Of a stretch of DNA of 64,000 bases, positions 8,966 to 17,943 are shown in pieces. The stretch lies in contig CADECM010000008.1 of NCBI GenBank assembly GCA_902825845.1, positions 1 through 64,000 on the forward strand. The letters run 5' to 3'. How positions within the stretch are numbered: position 1 is the first letter of the stretch; every line of letters begins with the position of its first letter. A model generated the notes under the pieces. The model did not search any database. It saw only the letters and a list, made by a program, of their open reading frames with translations, and had not been told where the DNA came from. The translations under genes were made by a program, and so were the position numbers. The DNA comes from an uncultured beta proteobacterium (lineage in GTDB: Bacteria; Pseudomonadota; Gammaproteobacteria; Burkholderiales; SG8-41).

Positions 8966-9169
8966 GATGCCTCCTTTGCGGATGATTTACGGCATGGGTC
9001 ATTGCTTGTGTAGTCTACCTCAGCGCTCCGCTCGGCAAGCCGCATTCCATCATGTGAGTACTGAGTCCCGCCACGGCAGGCACGGCGTTCGCGATTGACT
9101 GGGGCCGCCGCACAGAGAGACACTCGGCGCAGAACCTTTCCCATTCCCTTTCTGCATTCGAGGCCCGAC

Positions 9170-10519
9170 GTGAACGCCACCCAGCAGCTCGCCCAGTTTA
9201 TTGCCAGCACCCGCTACGACACCATTCCGCGTCCCGTGCTCGATGCCACCCGTACCATACTGCTGGACGGCCTCGCCAACCTGCTCGCGGGCTCGACGCA
9301 AGAGGAACCAGAGCATATCCGGCGTTACATTGACCGCCTGGGCGGGCGGCCCGAGTGCACGGTGGTGGGCATGTCCACCCGCACCAACCCGCCGCTGGCG
9401 GCCTTCGCCAATGGCGCTGCGATGCATGTGCTCGACTACGAGCCGCAGGGAATACCCTCCACGCACGGCACCTCCACCCTGCTGCCGGGCATACTCGCGC
9501 TGGCCGAGGTCAACGGTCTTTCGGGACGCGCCGTAATCACCGCGTTTGCCGTGGGTTGGGAAGTACAGCAACGCATCGCGCGCGCCGCACAGAAAGCGGA
9601 ATCGCGGCCGTTTCATCCGCCCGGCATCTATGGCCCGCCGTCCAGCGCCGCGGGCTGCGCCAACCTGATGGGGCTGGACGAACATAAAACGCGCATGGCG
9701 CTGGGCATCGGTGCGTCGCGCACCGGCGCGCTGTTCGCCAACAATGGCACCATGACCAAAATGAGCCATCCCGGCAATGCCGGGCGCATGGGCGTGGAAG
9801 CGGTGATGCTGGCGGGCGACGGCTTCACCGCCAACGACAGCATCTTCGAAACCGGACGCGGCTATGTGGAGACGCTGTTCGGTGACGACTTCGAGTGGGA
9901 TGCCCTGCTGGGGGGCCTGGGGGAACGCTGGAACCTGCAGGAACGCGGCTTCAACATCAAGCGCTACCCGGCGCAGATTGCGATGCAGTGGGCCACCGAG
10001 TCGGTGGTGCTGTTGCGCGAAAAAAACAAGCTGAAGGCTGACGATGTCGAATGGCTGGAACTGGAGGTATCTTCGCGACGCCCCGGCCTGTCGCGTCCCG
10101 CACCCGCGACGGGACTCGACGGCAAGTTCAGCTTTGAATACGTTGCCGCGGTGGCGTTGACGCAGGATCAGGTCGGCATCGATTCGTTCTCCGACGCGGT
10201 GCGCTTTTCCGCGCCGGTGGAAGCGGCGCTTAAAAAAATCCGCTTGAAGCCCAACCCCGATATCTCCACCGCCACCACCGACACCTGGGTGCAGGCGCGC
10301 GCCGGCCTCAAGGACGGCCGTGTGCTGGTGGAGCGTTGTGATGCCTATCGCGGCTCGGCGCGCAATCCGATCACGCGCGATGCGCATCTGGTCAAGGTGC
10401 GTGACTGCATGCGCCGCGCGCTCCCCGAACCCAGGATGGAGCGATTGATCGGGCTGGTGGACGGACTGGACGAACTCAAGGACGCGCGCGTGCTGGTCCG
10501 GGCGCTGGTAGGCGAATAG
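9170..10519 (+). CDS. MmgE/PrpD family protein (paralogue 2, variant active site)
   Basis: 449-residue MmgE/PrpD family protein. I choose the GTG at 9170 because it gives the family-typical N terminus MNATQQLAQFIASTRYD and aligns with the paralogues; the frame is open further upstream. The active-site region differs from paralogues 1, 4 and 5: the HALDYDD/HP signature is replaced by HVLDYEP (86-92) with STHGTS (97-102). FHPPGIYG (148-155) and GTMTKMSHPG are also altered, with Lys-Met-Ser before His. This shared variation with paralogue 3 suggests a different substrate. It is followed after 45 bases by the double CoA-transferase, so the two probably act in one pathway. Confidence 0.86.
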   Translation: MNATQQLAQFIASTRYDTIPRPVLDATRTILLDGLANLLAGSTQEEPEHIRRYIDRLGGRPECTVVGMSTRTNPPLAAFANGAAMHVLDYEPQGIPSTHGTSTLLPGILALAEVNGLSGRAVITAFAVGWEVQQRIARAAQKAESRPFHPPGIYGPPSSAAGCANLMGLDEHKTRMALGIGASRTGALFANNGTMTKMSHPGNAGRMGVEAVMLAGDGFTANDSIFETGRGYVETLFGDDFEWDALLGGLGERWNLQERGFNIKRYPAQIAMQWATESVVLLREKNKLKADDVEWLELEVSSRRPGLSRPAPATGLDGKFSFEYVAAVALTQDQVGIDSFSDAVRFSAPVEAALKKIRLKPNPDISTATTDTWVQARAGLKDGRVLVERCDAYRGSARNPITRDAHLVKVRDCMRRALPEPRMERLIGLVDGLDELKDARVLVRALVGE

Positions 10520-10564
10520 CCGCCACGCACCGCATCGCCGTCACCTCTAAGCCCAAGGACTAAC

Positions 10565-12742
10565 ATGCCCCTGTTAGCTGGATTCAGCGTGGTTCAGATC
10601 GGCGGTGGACTGGCTGCCGCGGTGTGCGGCCGGCTGATGGCAGACACCGGCGCGCACGTCACCTGCATTGCGCCGGACACGAGTACCCCGCTGTCGCGCT
10701 ATCTGAATAGCGGCAAGGCAATCGCCGCCGGTGCACCCGCACACAACACTGCAATTGCCGGGGCAAACCTGATCGTGCGCGAAGGGCAGCCGAAAGACTG
10801 GGCGGCAAGCCCGTTTGAATTGTCCCGCTTGCGGCAGAACAATGGCACGGCAACCGTCGTCACCATTTCGCCGTTTGGCGAGACCGGGCCACAGGCCAAC
10901 GATCCGGCCTGCGACCTCACGCTGTTTTTCGCCAGCGGCATCTCGCAGTTGCTGACGGGTCAGGTGGACGATTTGTCGGAGGCGCCGATACGGCCTGTCG
11001 GTGAACAGTCAGCATTCATCGGCGGACTTGCCGCGGCCTGCGCCGGACTGCACGCGGCGCTCGGCAACCAGCCGGGCGCGAGCATCGACGTGTCGATACA
11101 CGAGGCGCTGGCGACGCTCGCCATCACGGAACTCGCGCGCGCAGGACTCACCGGCAGAAGCCGCGGCCGCAAGCGCGTCGGCGACGGCAACGGCGCCACC
11201 GTCACCATCCTGCCCGCCAGCGACGGCTATGCCGCGATTTCGCCGCGCGAAGAGAAACAGTGGGCGTCATGGCTGACCGCGATGGGATCGCCCGCCTGGG
11301 GCGACGACCCGCGCTTCGTGCCCAAGGCCAACCGCGTGAAAAACTGGGATGCGCTGCACGCGCTGATGTCGCAATGGAGCCGGCAGCATGACAAACAATG
11401 GATCGCCGACACCGCGCAGCGCGAACACGTGCCGAGCTTTCCGCTGCGCGAAATTGCAGAGCACCTTGATACGCCGCAAATGCGGCATCGCCGCTACTAC
11501 CGGCCACTCGAACTGGACGGCAAAACCCTGCAAGCGCCGGGCACACCGTTCGGCTTGACGCTGACGCCTTCGGCACGCAAGCCGGGCGCACCACGCCTGG
11601 CAAAAGGGCCGCTGCCGCTGTCCGGCATGCGCGTGCTCGATTTCAGCTGGGTGATCGCGGGGCCGACCACCACACGCTATCTTGCCGCGATGGGCGCGCA
11701 AGTGATCAAGGTCGAAGCGCCCGGCAAGGGCGACCCGGGGCGCGGCTCGGAACTGCACACGGTGCTGGGGCAGGCCAAGCAGGCCATCGTGCTGGACCTG
11801 AAAAACCCGCGGGCCGTCGAAGTGGCACGCGCGCTGGCCGCCGAGTGCGACATGCTGATCGAAAACTACGCCACCGGCGTGATGGACCGGTTGGGCCTCG
11901 GCGCTGACGCACTGAAGGCGGCGAACCCCGATCTCATCTATATCTCCGCTTCCGGCATGGGCCGCACCGGGCCGGACGCGCGCGCTGTCGCCTACGGCAC
12001 GCTGCTGCAGTGTTACGCCGGCTTTGCGGGGCTGAATCGTCACCCGCACACAACGCCGCGCGTCGGTCTGGCATGGCTCGATCCCATGTGCGCGCTGATG
12101 CTGGCCTTTGTCGCGGCCGCTGCGCTGTGGCAACGAGAGCATGAAGGCGGCGTGGCGCGCGTCGATTTCTCGATGATCGAAGCGATGCTGTGGACCATGG
12201 CCGAGCCGCTGCTCGCGGCACAACTGGGCGCCCCGCCGCAGCCGGCGGGCAATGCGTCGACATGCCATGCGCCGCACGGTGCGTGGCGCTGCGCGGGCGA
12301 CGATGACTGGATCAGCATCGTTGTGCGCGGCAACGCGGAGTGGCACGCACTGTGCCGTGTGGTGCCTGCCTTGTCGGCGATGGCGGCGCTCGATCTTGCG
12401 CAACGCATCGGCGCGCGGCACGCAATCGATGCGGCACTGGCGGCCTGGGCCGCCCCGCAAGCAGCCGCTGCCGCGGCTGCAACGCTGAGGCACGTCGGCA
12501 TACCAGCGGCGGCTCTCGCGCGCTCCGGCGATCTGGTGCACAACGCCCATCTGGCCGCGCGCCGGTTCTGGGATCAACACGGCAGCGGCGTGTTGCCGGG
12601 ATTGCCATGGCGCGCGAGTTTCGGCTGCGCGACAGGCGCCGCGCCGATGCTGGGCGCGGATACCGACTGTGTGCTTAAAGGCGTGCTGGGGTTGACCGGG
12701 GAACGCATCGCTGAACTGCGGGCCTGCGGCGCGCTGGGTTAA
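10565..12742 (+). CDS. Fused tandem CaiB/BaiF class III CoA-transferase
   Basis: 725-residue protein that is two CaiB/BaiF CoA-transferase units in one chain. The usual enzyme is about 400 residues and works as an interlinked dimer. The N-terminal unit (about 1-335) begins GFSVVQIGGGLAAAVCG and has the catalytic Asp motif ASIDVSIHEAL. The C-terminal unit (about 345-720) begins SGMRVLDFSWVIAGPTT and has ARVDFSMIEAM. Both halves therefore keep the Asp that forms the acyl-CoA anhydride. The N-terminal unit is shorter and more divergent. The ATG has AAGGA 5 bases upstream. The likely role is transfer of CoA from a donor thioester to a carboxylic acid, acting with the PrpD protein encoded 45 bases upstream. 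Confidence 0.88.
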   Translation: MPLLAGFSVVQIGGGLAAAVCGRLMADTGAHVTCIAPDTSTPLSRYLNSGKAIAAGAPAHNTAIAGANLIVREGQPKDWAASPFELSRLRQNNGTATVVTISPFGETGPQANDPACDLTLFFASGISQLLTGQVDDLSEAPIRPVGEQSAFIGGLAAACAGLHAALGNQPGASIDVSIHEALATLAITELARAGLTGRSRGRKRVGDGNGATVTILPASDGYAAISPREEKQWASWLTAMGSPAWGDDPRFVPKANRVKNWDALHALMSQWSRQHDKQWIADTAQREHVPSFPLREIAEHLDTPQMRHRRYYRPLELDGKTLQAPGTPFGLTLTPSARKPGAPRLAKGPLPLSGMRVLDFSWVIAGPTTTRYLAAMGAQVIKVEAPGKGDPGRGSELHTVLGQAKQAIVLDLKNPRAVEVARALAAECDMLIENYATGVMDRLGLGADALKAANPDLIYISASGMGRTGPDARAVAYGTLLQCYAGFAGLNRHPHTTPRVGLAWLDPMCALMLAFVAAAALWQREHEGGVARVDFSMIEAMLWTMAEPLLAAQLGAPPQPAGNASTCHAPHGAWRCAGDDDWISIVVRGNAEWHALCRVVPALSAMAALDLAQRIGARHAIDAALAAWAAPQAAAAAAATLRHVGIPAAALARSGDLVHNAHLAARRFWDQHGSGVLPGLPWRASFGCATGAAPMLGADTDCVLKGVLGLTGERIAELRACGALG

Positions 12743-12827
12743 GCCGTGGCGCGGCCCGCGGCTTGCAATTCATGCCTGCTTCCACGCTTGGCGACGTCCA
12801 CAACAGGGTCCGTTGCAAGGAATGCGC

Positions 12828-13997
12828 GTGCCATCAGTAATCGACGCGGCCCTCAGGACTCTGATTCATAAACAGGGGCGAATAACGTTCGCCCAGTTCA
12901 TGCAGACCTGCCTCTACTCGTCCCATGGCGGGTTTTATGCCGCAAGGGACAAGGGCATCAGCGCCCATTTCGGGACCTCCGCCATGACCCATCCGTTGTT
13001 CGGCGCGCTGCTCGCGCGCCAACTGGAGCAGATGTGGCGCCTGCTGGGCGAGCCCGGCATTTTCCATGTGATCGAGGTGGGCTGCGGCGACGGCGCTCTG
13101 GCGCAATCCATCGCGCGCGCCTGTTCGCGGATGACGCCGCGATTTGCGCGGGCGCTGTACTACGTTGCGTCAGACTACGCGCCGCGCTGGCTGCACACGT
13201 CCGCCCACGCCGCGGACTGGAACCCCGGCAGCGGCGATTTGACGTCCGCACACGCGCACGATGCCAGCGTGGACATTCAACCCGTCAAGGCCAACGGACT
13301 GCATGCGTTCCGCAACCTTGTCGGCTGCATCCTGAGTAACGAGTTGATCGATAACTTTCCCGTCCATCGGTTTGTCATCCAGGATGGCGCAATCCGGGAA
13401 GTCTTCGTCACGCTGTCCGGCGGCAAACTCACGGCGGTACTGGGCGAACCCGCCTCCGCGTGCATGCAGGAGCGGCTCACGGCGCTGGGCCTTGTGCCCG
13501 CCGAAGGTTTCAGCGGTGAAGTGAACCTGGGCCTGGAGGATTGGACGCTGCAAATCCGCGCCGCGCTGGATCGCGGGTTCATACTGACGATCGACTACGG
13601 CCAACTGGCCGCCGATCTGTACGCGCCCGCCAACAAGCGGGGGACGCTGGTGTGCTACCACCAGCACGCGGCCACCGATGCCCCCTACGAGCACGTCGGG
13701 GAACAGGACATCACCTGCCACGTGGATTTCACCTCGCTCATGCAGCTGGGTGAGCGGCATGGTCTATCGACCGTGGGCTACACCGCGCAAAGCCGGTTTT
13801 TGACCAATCTTGGTTTTGCCTCGGACCTGGCCGCGCTTGAAACACAAGGCCTGTCCAGCGCGCGCGCGGCACTCAATCGCATGGCGATGATGGCGCTGGT
13901 GGACCCGGCGCAGTACGGCGGCCTCAAAGTGCTTGCGCAAGCAAAAGGCGTGGGGCCTGGCGTTAAGTTGCGCGGGTTCGCGGACGGGAAATGCTAG
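12828..13997 (+). CDS. MidA/NDUFAF7-family SAM-dependent methyltransferase
   Basis: About 389 residues. It shows the class I methyltransferase SAM motif VIEVGCGDGALAQ, the NELIDNFPVHRF motif, and the family signature GEQDITCHVDFTSLM near residue 300. The mitochondrial relative NDUFAF7 methylates an arginine of a complex I subunit, and bacterial members are presumed protein-arginine methyltransferases. I choose the GTG at 12828, which has AAGGA 6 bases upstream; a TTG at 12813 and an ATG at 12822 are alternatives. The gene converges with the thiolase gene, and the two stop codons overlap by four bases. Its link to the surrounding catabolic genes is unclear. Confidence 0.85.
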   Translation: MPSVIDAALRTLIHKQGRITFAQFMQTCLYSSHGGFYAARDKGISAHFGTSAMTHPLFGALLARQLEQMWRLLGEPGIFHVIEVGCGDGALAQSIARACSRMTPRFARALYYVASDYAPRWLHTSAHAADWNPGSGDLTSAHAHDASVDIQPVKANGLHAFRNLVGCILSNELIDNFPVHRFVIQDGAIREVFVTLSGGKLTAVLGEPASACMQERLTALGLVPAEGFSGEVNLGLEDWTLQIRAALDRGFILTIDYGQLAADLYAPANKRGTLVCYHQHAATDAPYEHVGEQDITCHVDFTSLMQLGERHGLSTVGYTAQSRFLTNLGFASDLAALETQGLSSARAALNRMAMMALVDPAQYGGLKVLAQAKGVGPGVKLRGFADGKC

Positions 13998-15289
13998 TTC
14001 GCGTGCTTGCTCATCATCATGAAGCCGCAGCTATCGGGCGTGTTGCAGCCTGCAAGCGCGGTGTCGGCGCGGACGGTGACTTGCCGCGCACCCGCGGTCC
14101 CGCGCAGCTGTTCGAGGCTGTCCGAGAACAGGCAGGCCCGCGTGCGCCCCGTGCCGTTGTTGCCGCCGCTGGACAGGAAGGGATGCGGACCTTCAACCCG
14201 GATGTCGCCGGCGTAGAAATCGTGCGCTTCGCCCAATTTGACGCCGTGCCACTGAAAGCCTTCGAGGAACTGTTGCGTGAAGGTGAGGTAGCCGTCGTAC
14301 GGATTGAAGATGTCGACGTCCCTGGCGGTCAGACCTGATCCTTCCCACATTTTGCGCGCCAGACTTGCGCACGCCTGCTGATGCTCGTCCAGCGTGGCCA
14401 TGCTGCTGCGGCCGCGGCCGCCGTTCTGGCAATGGTTCAGCACGTAGACCGGCTTCTGCCGCAAATCCCTCGCGCGCTCGGCGGTGGTAAAGATAAAGGC
14501 CGCGCAGGTGTTCACCGGCCGGTCGCAGTCATGCACCACCAGCGGCTCCTCGATCACGCGCCCGTTCAGGTATTCGTCCCGGGTGAGTTGGTGCGGCTCG
14601 TGCAGCGCGTAGTAACTCCAGGGTGTGCGCAAGCCGTTTCTGCGCAGGTTCAAACACAGCGGCGCCAGACCGTCGTGGGACTTGCCGTACTTTTTGCAGT
14701 ACTGCAGAAACACGACGAGATTGTTGAACATCGCGCCGCTTTGATAGCCCCACGGCAGCGTGAACGCGTTGGGACCCGGCGCCGTCTCACGGTTGTTTTG
14801 CGGATTATTGTGCCCATAACGGCCGGCGAGGTTCACCATCGGGTACCACACCAGGGCGGTCTTGCACAAACCGTCGCCGACGGCCTGCGCGGCCATGCCC
14901 ATCATCGGGCCGATGTAGGGCGCCTCGGATTCCATGTACTTGACGTTCTTCAGCCCCAGCGCTTTCTGGATCCACGGCGCGCTGGCCTTGATCAGGCCGT
15001 CCTCGGAGTCGTAAGGCGGCTCGAAATACGGCCGCGGCGCCCAGGTCTGCTCCGCGCGCGTGTCGGGGCTGGTGATCAGGCCATCGATATCGTCCAGCGT
15101 CAGGCCGGCGTCGGCGACCGCTTTCAGGCATGCCTCCCGGGTCAATCCGCCGCAACTGCGGTCGAGCGTAACGCCATCCCAGCGCCGGTCGATATGCGAC
15201 TGCCCCCAGCCGACGATGGCTACCTTGCCGCGATGTTCCCAAAGCCCCATCCCTTCGCGATTTCTCATCCAGTTCGTGCCAGTTGCCAT
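13994..15289 (-). CDS. Thiolase-fold protein of the SCP-x/Ltp type without a nucleophilic Cys
   Basis: 431-residue thiolase-superfamily protein. It has the fold landmarks GKVAIVGWGQSHI at the N terminus and SSGGNNGTGRT near the C terminus. Where thiolases carry the nucleophilic Cys, the sequence reads YMESEAPYIGPMMG, without Cys. A conserved tyrosine motif NPYDGYLTFT is present, as in lipid-transfer-protein-type retro-aldolases (Ltp2 with its DUF35 partner) of steroid side-chain degradation. The DUF35 gene directly upstream in the same operon supports such a complex. Start at 15289 has AGGGGG 6 bases upstream; in-frame TTG/ATG codons at 15310 and 15304 are less likely. Substrate not deducible; C-C bond cleavage is an inference. 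Confidence 0.85.
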   Translation of the reverse strand: MATGTNWMRNREGMGLWEHRGKVAIVGWGQSHIDRRWDGVTLDRSCGGLTREACLKAVADAGLTLDDIDGLITSPDTRAEQTWAPRPYFEPPYDSEDGLIKASAPWIQKALGLKNVKYMESEAPYIGPMMGMAAQAVGDGLCKTALVWYPMVNLAGRYGHNNPQNNRETAPGPNAFTLPWGYQSGAMFNNLVVFLQYCKKYGKSHDGLAPLCLNLRRNGLRTPWSYYALHEPHQLTRDEYLNGRVIEEPLVVHDCDRPVNTCAAFIFTTAERARDLRQKPVYVLNHCQNGGRGRSSMATLDEHQQACASLARKMWEGSGLTARDVDIFNPYDGYLTFTQQFLEGFQWHGVKLGEAHDFYAGDIRVEGPHPFLSSGGNNGTGRTRACLFSDSLEQLRGTAGARQVTVRADTALAGCNTPDSCGFMMMSKHAN

Positions 15290-15341
15290 CGCAGTCCCCC
15301 TCATTCCCAATAGGTGTTCACTGGCTTCTTACACCGTGTGA

Positions 15342-15770
15342 CTACGTGGCAACCTGCCACTCGGGAAGTAATTGGCCGGTATTCGTCGGTTCGAATATCA
15401 GGTTCACGGGCGCGCCGACGGGCACCTTGCCCGGCGCGGTACCCGGAAGATTGGACAGGAAGTTGATGCCGGGATCTTCGTCCAGGGTAATCACCGCGAA
15501 ATTGATGGGTTGCGCGGAGCGAAAACCCCGGATGCGCGAGTCGCGTATCACGAAGAAGACATCGATGTGTCCCTTGCCCTGCACCTCTTTCCATTCCAGC
15601 GTGTCGGCCGCGCCGCACTGGCTGCATTTCTGGGTGGGCGGGTAATGAAGCCTGCTGCAAGCCGTACAGTTCTGCAACACCAATCGACGCGCATTGCACG
15701 CGTCCCAGAACGGCTTGGTCTGTTCATTGGGGACCGGGGCCGGCCGCTCCAAACCTGGGATCATGGACAT
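15342..15770 (-). CDS. DUF35 OB-fold protein with zinc ribbon
   Basis: 142-residue DUF35 protein. The rubredoxin-like zinc ribbon is visible as CTAC at about residues 37-40 and CSQC at about 53-56, followed by an OB-fold (VQGKGHIDVFFVIRD onward). Such proteins pair with thiolase-fold partners and bind the CoA-thioester, forming heteromeric retro-aldolases or acyl-CoA enzymes. It lies 52 bases upstream of the thiolase gene on the same strand. The start at 15770 follows GGGGAG; an in-frame GTG at 15800 has no better site. Confidence 0.88.
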   Translation of the reverse strand: MSMIPGLERPAPVPNEQTKPFWDACNARRLVLQNCTACSRLHYPPTQKCSQCGAADTLEWKEVQGKGHIDVFFVIRDSRIRGFRSAQPINFAVITLDEDPGINFLSNLPGTAPGKVPVGAPVNLIFEPTNTGQLLPEWQVAT

Positions 15771-15900
15771 GAGTCTCCCCTCTCTTGGCTTCGGGCACAC
15801 CGCGCATAACCGTTAACGCCACGGCGTTGTTTGAGATTATGACTTGAACCGATGTGGGTCAAGCGGTTCTGCAGGTGTGTCGGGAATACGTTTCCCGGGA

Positions 15901-15958
15901 GCGCCATACCCCGGCGCCTGGACGCTCATCGCCGGGCGATGGGCGCGCGGTATGGCGC
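15901..15958. repeat. Perfect 10-bp inverted repeat with inner hairpin
   Basis: Arms at 15901-15910 and 15949-15958 are exact complements, separated by 38 bases that include a second stem. No T-run follows on either strand, so an ordinary intrinsic terminator is unlikely. It may be an operator or a structured RNA element. Confidence 0.6.
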
Positions 15959-16016
15959 GAACACCGCGGAAGTTGTTCGTGCACGTCTTTTCCGTGCGCA
16001 TACATTAAAAGTTGTT

Positions 16017-16032
16017 TAAAAACAGATACTTA
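16017..16032 (+). repeat. AT-rich 16-bp motif, copy 3
   Basis: TAAAAACAGATACTTA, a match to TAAAAWCAnnnnSTTA. It lies about 50 bases beyond the stop of the minus-strand crotonase gene. Confidence 0.6.
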
Positions 16033-16084
16033 TATACAACCCCTATGAACACCCAAGGCGTGCCCCGCGTGCGCGCATCGCCGC

Positions 16085-17002
16085 TTAAAACTCCCCGCTG
16101 CGATACGCTTCGTCGAGCCGCTTGGCATCTTCGTCCGACAAATCCGGCCACGCATCGCCGCGCTTGCGCAGCTTGCCGTTGAACTTCGGCTTGCGCTTTT
16201 CGTTGAAGGCCTGGCGGCCTTCTTCGCCGTCGGTGGTGGTCTGGATCAGCAGCGAGTTGATCAGGTTTTGAATGTGCCAGGCCTGGTCGGTCGGCAGATC
16301 GCCAAAGCGCACCACAAACTCCTTCATCATGCGCACCGCCACCGGCGGCAGCGTGCAGATATGGCGCGCCATTTTCTCCGCGCGCTCCAGCAATTGCGCG
16401 TGCGGCACGACTTCGTTGATGAGGCCGATGCGCAGCGCTTCCTGTGCATCGAAGGGCTCGTCGGTAAGCAGGATTTTCATGGCATCGATATAGCGCAGTT
16501 GCTTGGCCAGGAGGCTCGCGCCGGGGCCGTGGCCCAGCCAGCCCTGAGTCAGCAGCGCAAACTTGAAGCGCGCGTGTTCGGCGCTGGCAATGCGGATGTC
16601 GGTGGACGAGAGCAGGATATACATGCCGGCGCCCGCGGCCCAGCCGTTGACCGCGGCGATCACCGGCTTCCACACGCGCGGATAGTGGTCACCCATGCGC
16701 CCGTCGACACCGGTCTTCTGTCCGTGCACGGAGCCGGCGAGCGGCCAGTAGATGCGCTGCGTGCGCAAATACTCGCGCTCTTCAAGCGTGATGTTCTTGC
16801 GCGGTGCGAGGTTGTGGCCGCCGCAGAAATGCGTGTCGCCCTTGCCGGTGAGGATGGCGCAGCGGATCGAGCGGTCTTCCCACAAATCGATCCAGGCCTC
16901 GGAAATCGCGTCCGAGGTCGGCTTGTCGAGAATGTTTGCCTTGGCGGGATTGTTCAGCGTGATGTAGGCGACGCCGTCGCGCTTTTCGTAGTCGATGGGC
17001 AC
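16085..17002 (-). CDS. Enoyl-CoA hydratase/isomerase family protein (crotonase)
   Basis: 305-residue crotonase-superfamily protein. The oxyanion-hole segments are HFCGGHNLAPRK and AAVNGWAAGAGMY. The two glutamates used by enoyl-CoA hydratases for water activation are not at their usual places: GAGMY replaces GGGxE, and TQGWLGHGPG follows where a Glu is normal. It may therefore catalyse another crotonase reaction. It starts with GTG at 17002 behind AAGGAGG. It is transcribed alone on the minus strand, with the inverted-repeat region behind it. Substrate unknown. Confidence 0.85.
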   Translation of the reverse strand: MPIDYEKRDGVAYITLNNPAKANILDKPTSDAISEAWIDLWEDRSIRCAILTGKGDTHFCGGHNLAPRKNITLEEREYLRTQRIYWPLAGSVHGQKTGVDGRMGDHYPRVWKPVIAAVNGWAAGAGMYILLSSTDIRIASAEHARFKFALLTQGWLGHGPGASLLAKQLRYIDAMKILLTDEPFDAQEALRIGLINEVVPHAQLLERAEKMARHICTLPPVAVRMMKEFVVRFGDLPTDQAWHIQNLINSLLIQTTTDGEEGRQAFNEKRKPKFNGKLRKRGDAWPDLSDEDAKRLDEAYRSGEF

Positions 17003-17151
17003 GTGGGTGTCCTCCTTGCAGGAAAGTGTGCGGTGCTTGCGGAATCATTCATTGCGGCGCTTGCAACAGCAGCCATGTTGTGCGCGCCAGGGCCGGCTTG
17101 TCAATTCCCCGCATGCATGAACACACCACCCATGGCGCCTCTGACGGCCCG

Positions 17152-17943
17152 CTACCGGATCCCCAATACGCCCTTGGCCCGGACCAGATACTGGATGCGG
17201 TCATCCAGGCCGTTGTAGCCACCGTTGATCGCACGCGTCACCGCCTTGACATCGTCCTGATCCGCCAGCCTGCTGATGCCGCGCTTGTTCCAGTACCAGC
17301 AAGCGACATCCACGCTGACGTACGGGTCCGTGGCAACCAACGCCGGTTGCGCGACATAATCGACGCCGCTGTCCTTGCTGTAAGCCGCGTAGTTGGCGCG
17401 CCCGGTCAACTGGATCAGACCACGCCCTTTGAAGCGGACGCCGCCACCCGGCTGGGTATTGCCGAGATCGCCGCGCCCTTCATAGGCGGCGCCGCCGGCA
17501 ATTTCTTCCGCATGCAGGAAGGAGGCGGTCTCGTGCGCAATCTGTGAAATAAAATGCGCCATGCGCAGGTTGCTGGTGATGTCGTATTTCCTGATGCCGG
17601 TAACCAGTGGATCGTAGTAGAGATGGATCCTGGCCGGCAGCGCCCGCGGCATCACCACCGACAGTTTTTCCTTTGATCGGCCCGGCGGCAACCCCGCTAG
17701 CAATGCCGCCATGGTGGCATCTCCCGGTGCCAGCATGCCGTCCGAAGCGGGGAGTTTCATCACCGCGGTCTCAAAGCGCATGATGGCACTGATGGTGTTG
17801 GCCCCGATTCGCCCATCGGCTGCCAGCATCGCGGGTTTGGGATCCGGAAATCGCGGTATGTTCACGTTAAACAGGATTTGAAACACCATGACGTCCGTCA
17901 GATCGTTGCGACCGTGCTTGCCGACGCTACCGACAATGCACAT
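17152..17943 (-). CDS. GH19 chitinase/endolysin-type peptidoglycan hydrolase
   Basis: 263 residues. The N-terminal part (about 15-90) looks like a peptidoglycan-binding repeat (RIGANTISAIMRFE). The C-terminal part is a glycoside hydrolase family 19 domain: HFISQIAHETASFLHAEE with the likely catalytic Glu138, then GRGDLGNT and GGVRFKGRGLIQLTGRANYA, the classic GH19 core, and CWYWNKRGI. GH19 members in phages and bacteria act as endolysins or cell-wall hydrolases. No signal peptide is seen, as in phage endolysins or proteins delivered by other routes. Start ATG at 17943 follows AAGGAG. It is divergent from the DUF6916-collar gene set across 309 bases, and a functional link with that set is likely. 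Confidence 0.87.
   Translation of the reverse strand: MCIVGSVGKHGRNDLTDVMVFQILFNVNIPRFPDPKPAMLAADGRIGANTISAIMRFETAVMKLPASDGMLAPGDATMAALLAGLPPGRSKEKLSVVMPRALPARIHLYYDPLVTGIRKYDITSNLRMAHFISQIAHETASFLHAEEIAGGAAYEGRGDLGNTQPGGGVRFKGRGLIQLTGRANYAAYSKDSGVDYVAQPALVATDPYVSVDVACWYWNKRGISRLADQDDVKAVTRAINGGYNGLDDRIQYLVRAKGVLGIR

Larger units (their letters stand above)
15771..16084. other. Intergenic region with nested inverted repeats
   Basis: 314 bases without a gene, between the DUF35 start and the stop of the crotonase gene. It contains a perfect 10-bp inverted repeat GCGCCATACC (15901-15910) / GGTATGGCGC (15949-15958) enclosing a smaller hairpin (CATCGCC/GGCGATG, 15927-15941), and AT-rich motif copy 3. 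Promoter elements for the DUF35-thiolase operon must lie at its left side but none is convincing. Confidence 0.6.

Noticed and set aside
11267..12580. 437-codon minus-strand open frame opposite the double CoA-transferase
   Set aside because: Antisense shadow of a clear enzyme gene; composition typical of frames opposite GC-rich codons.
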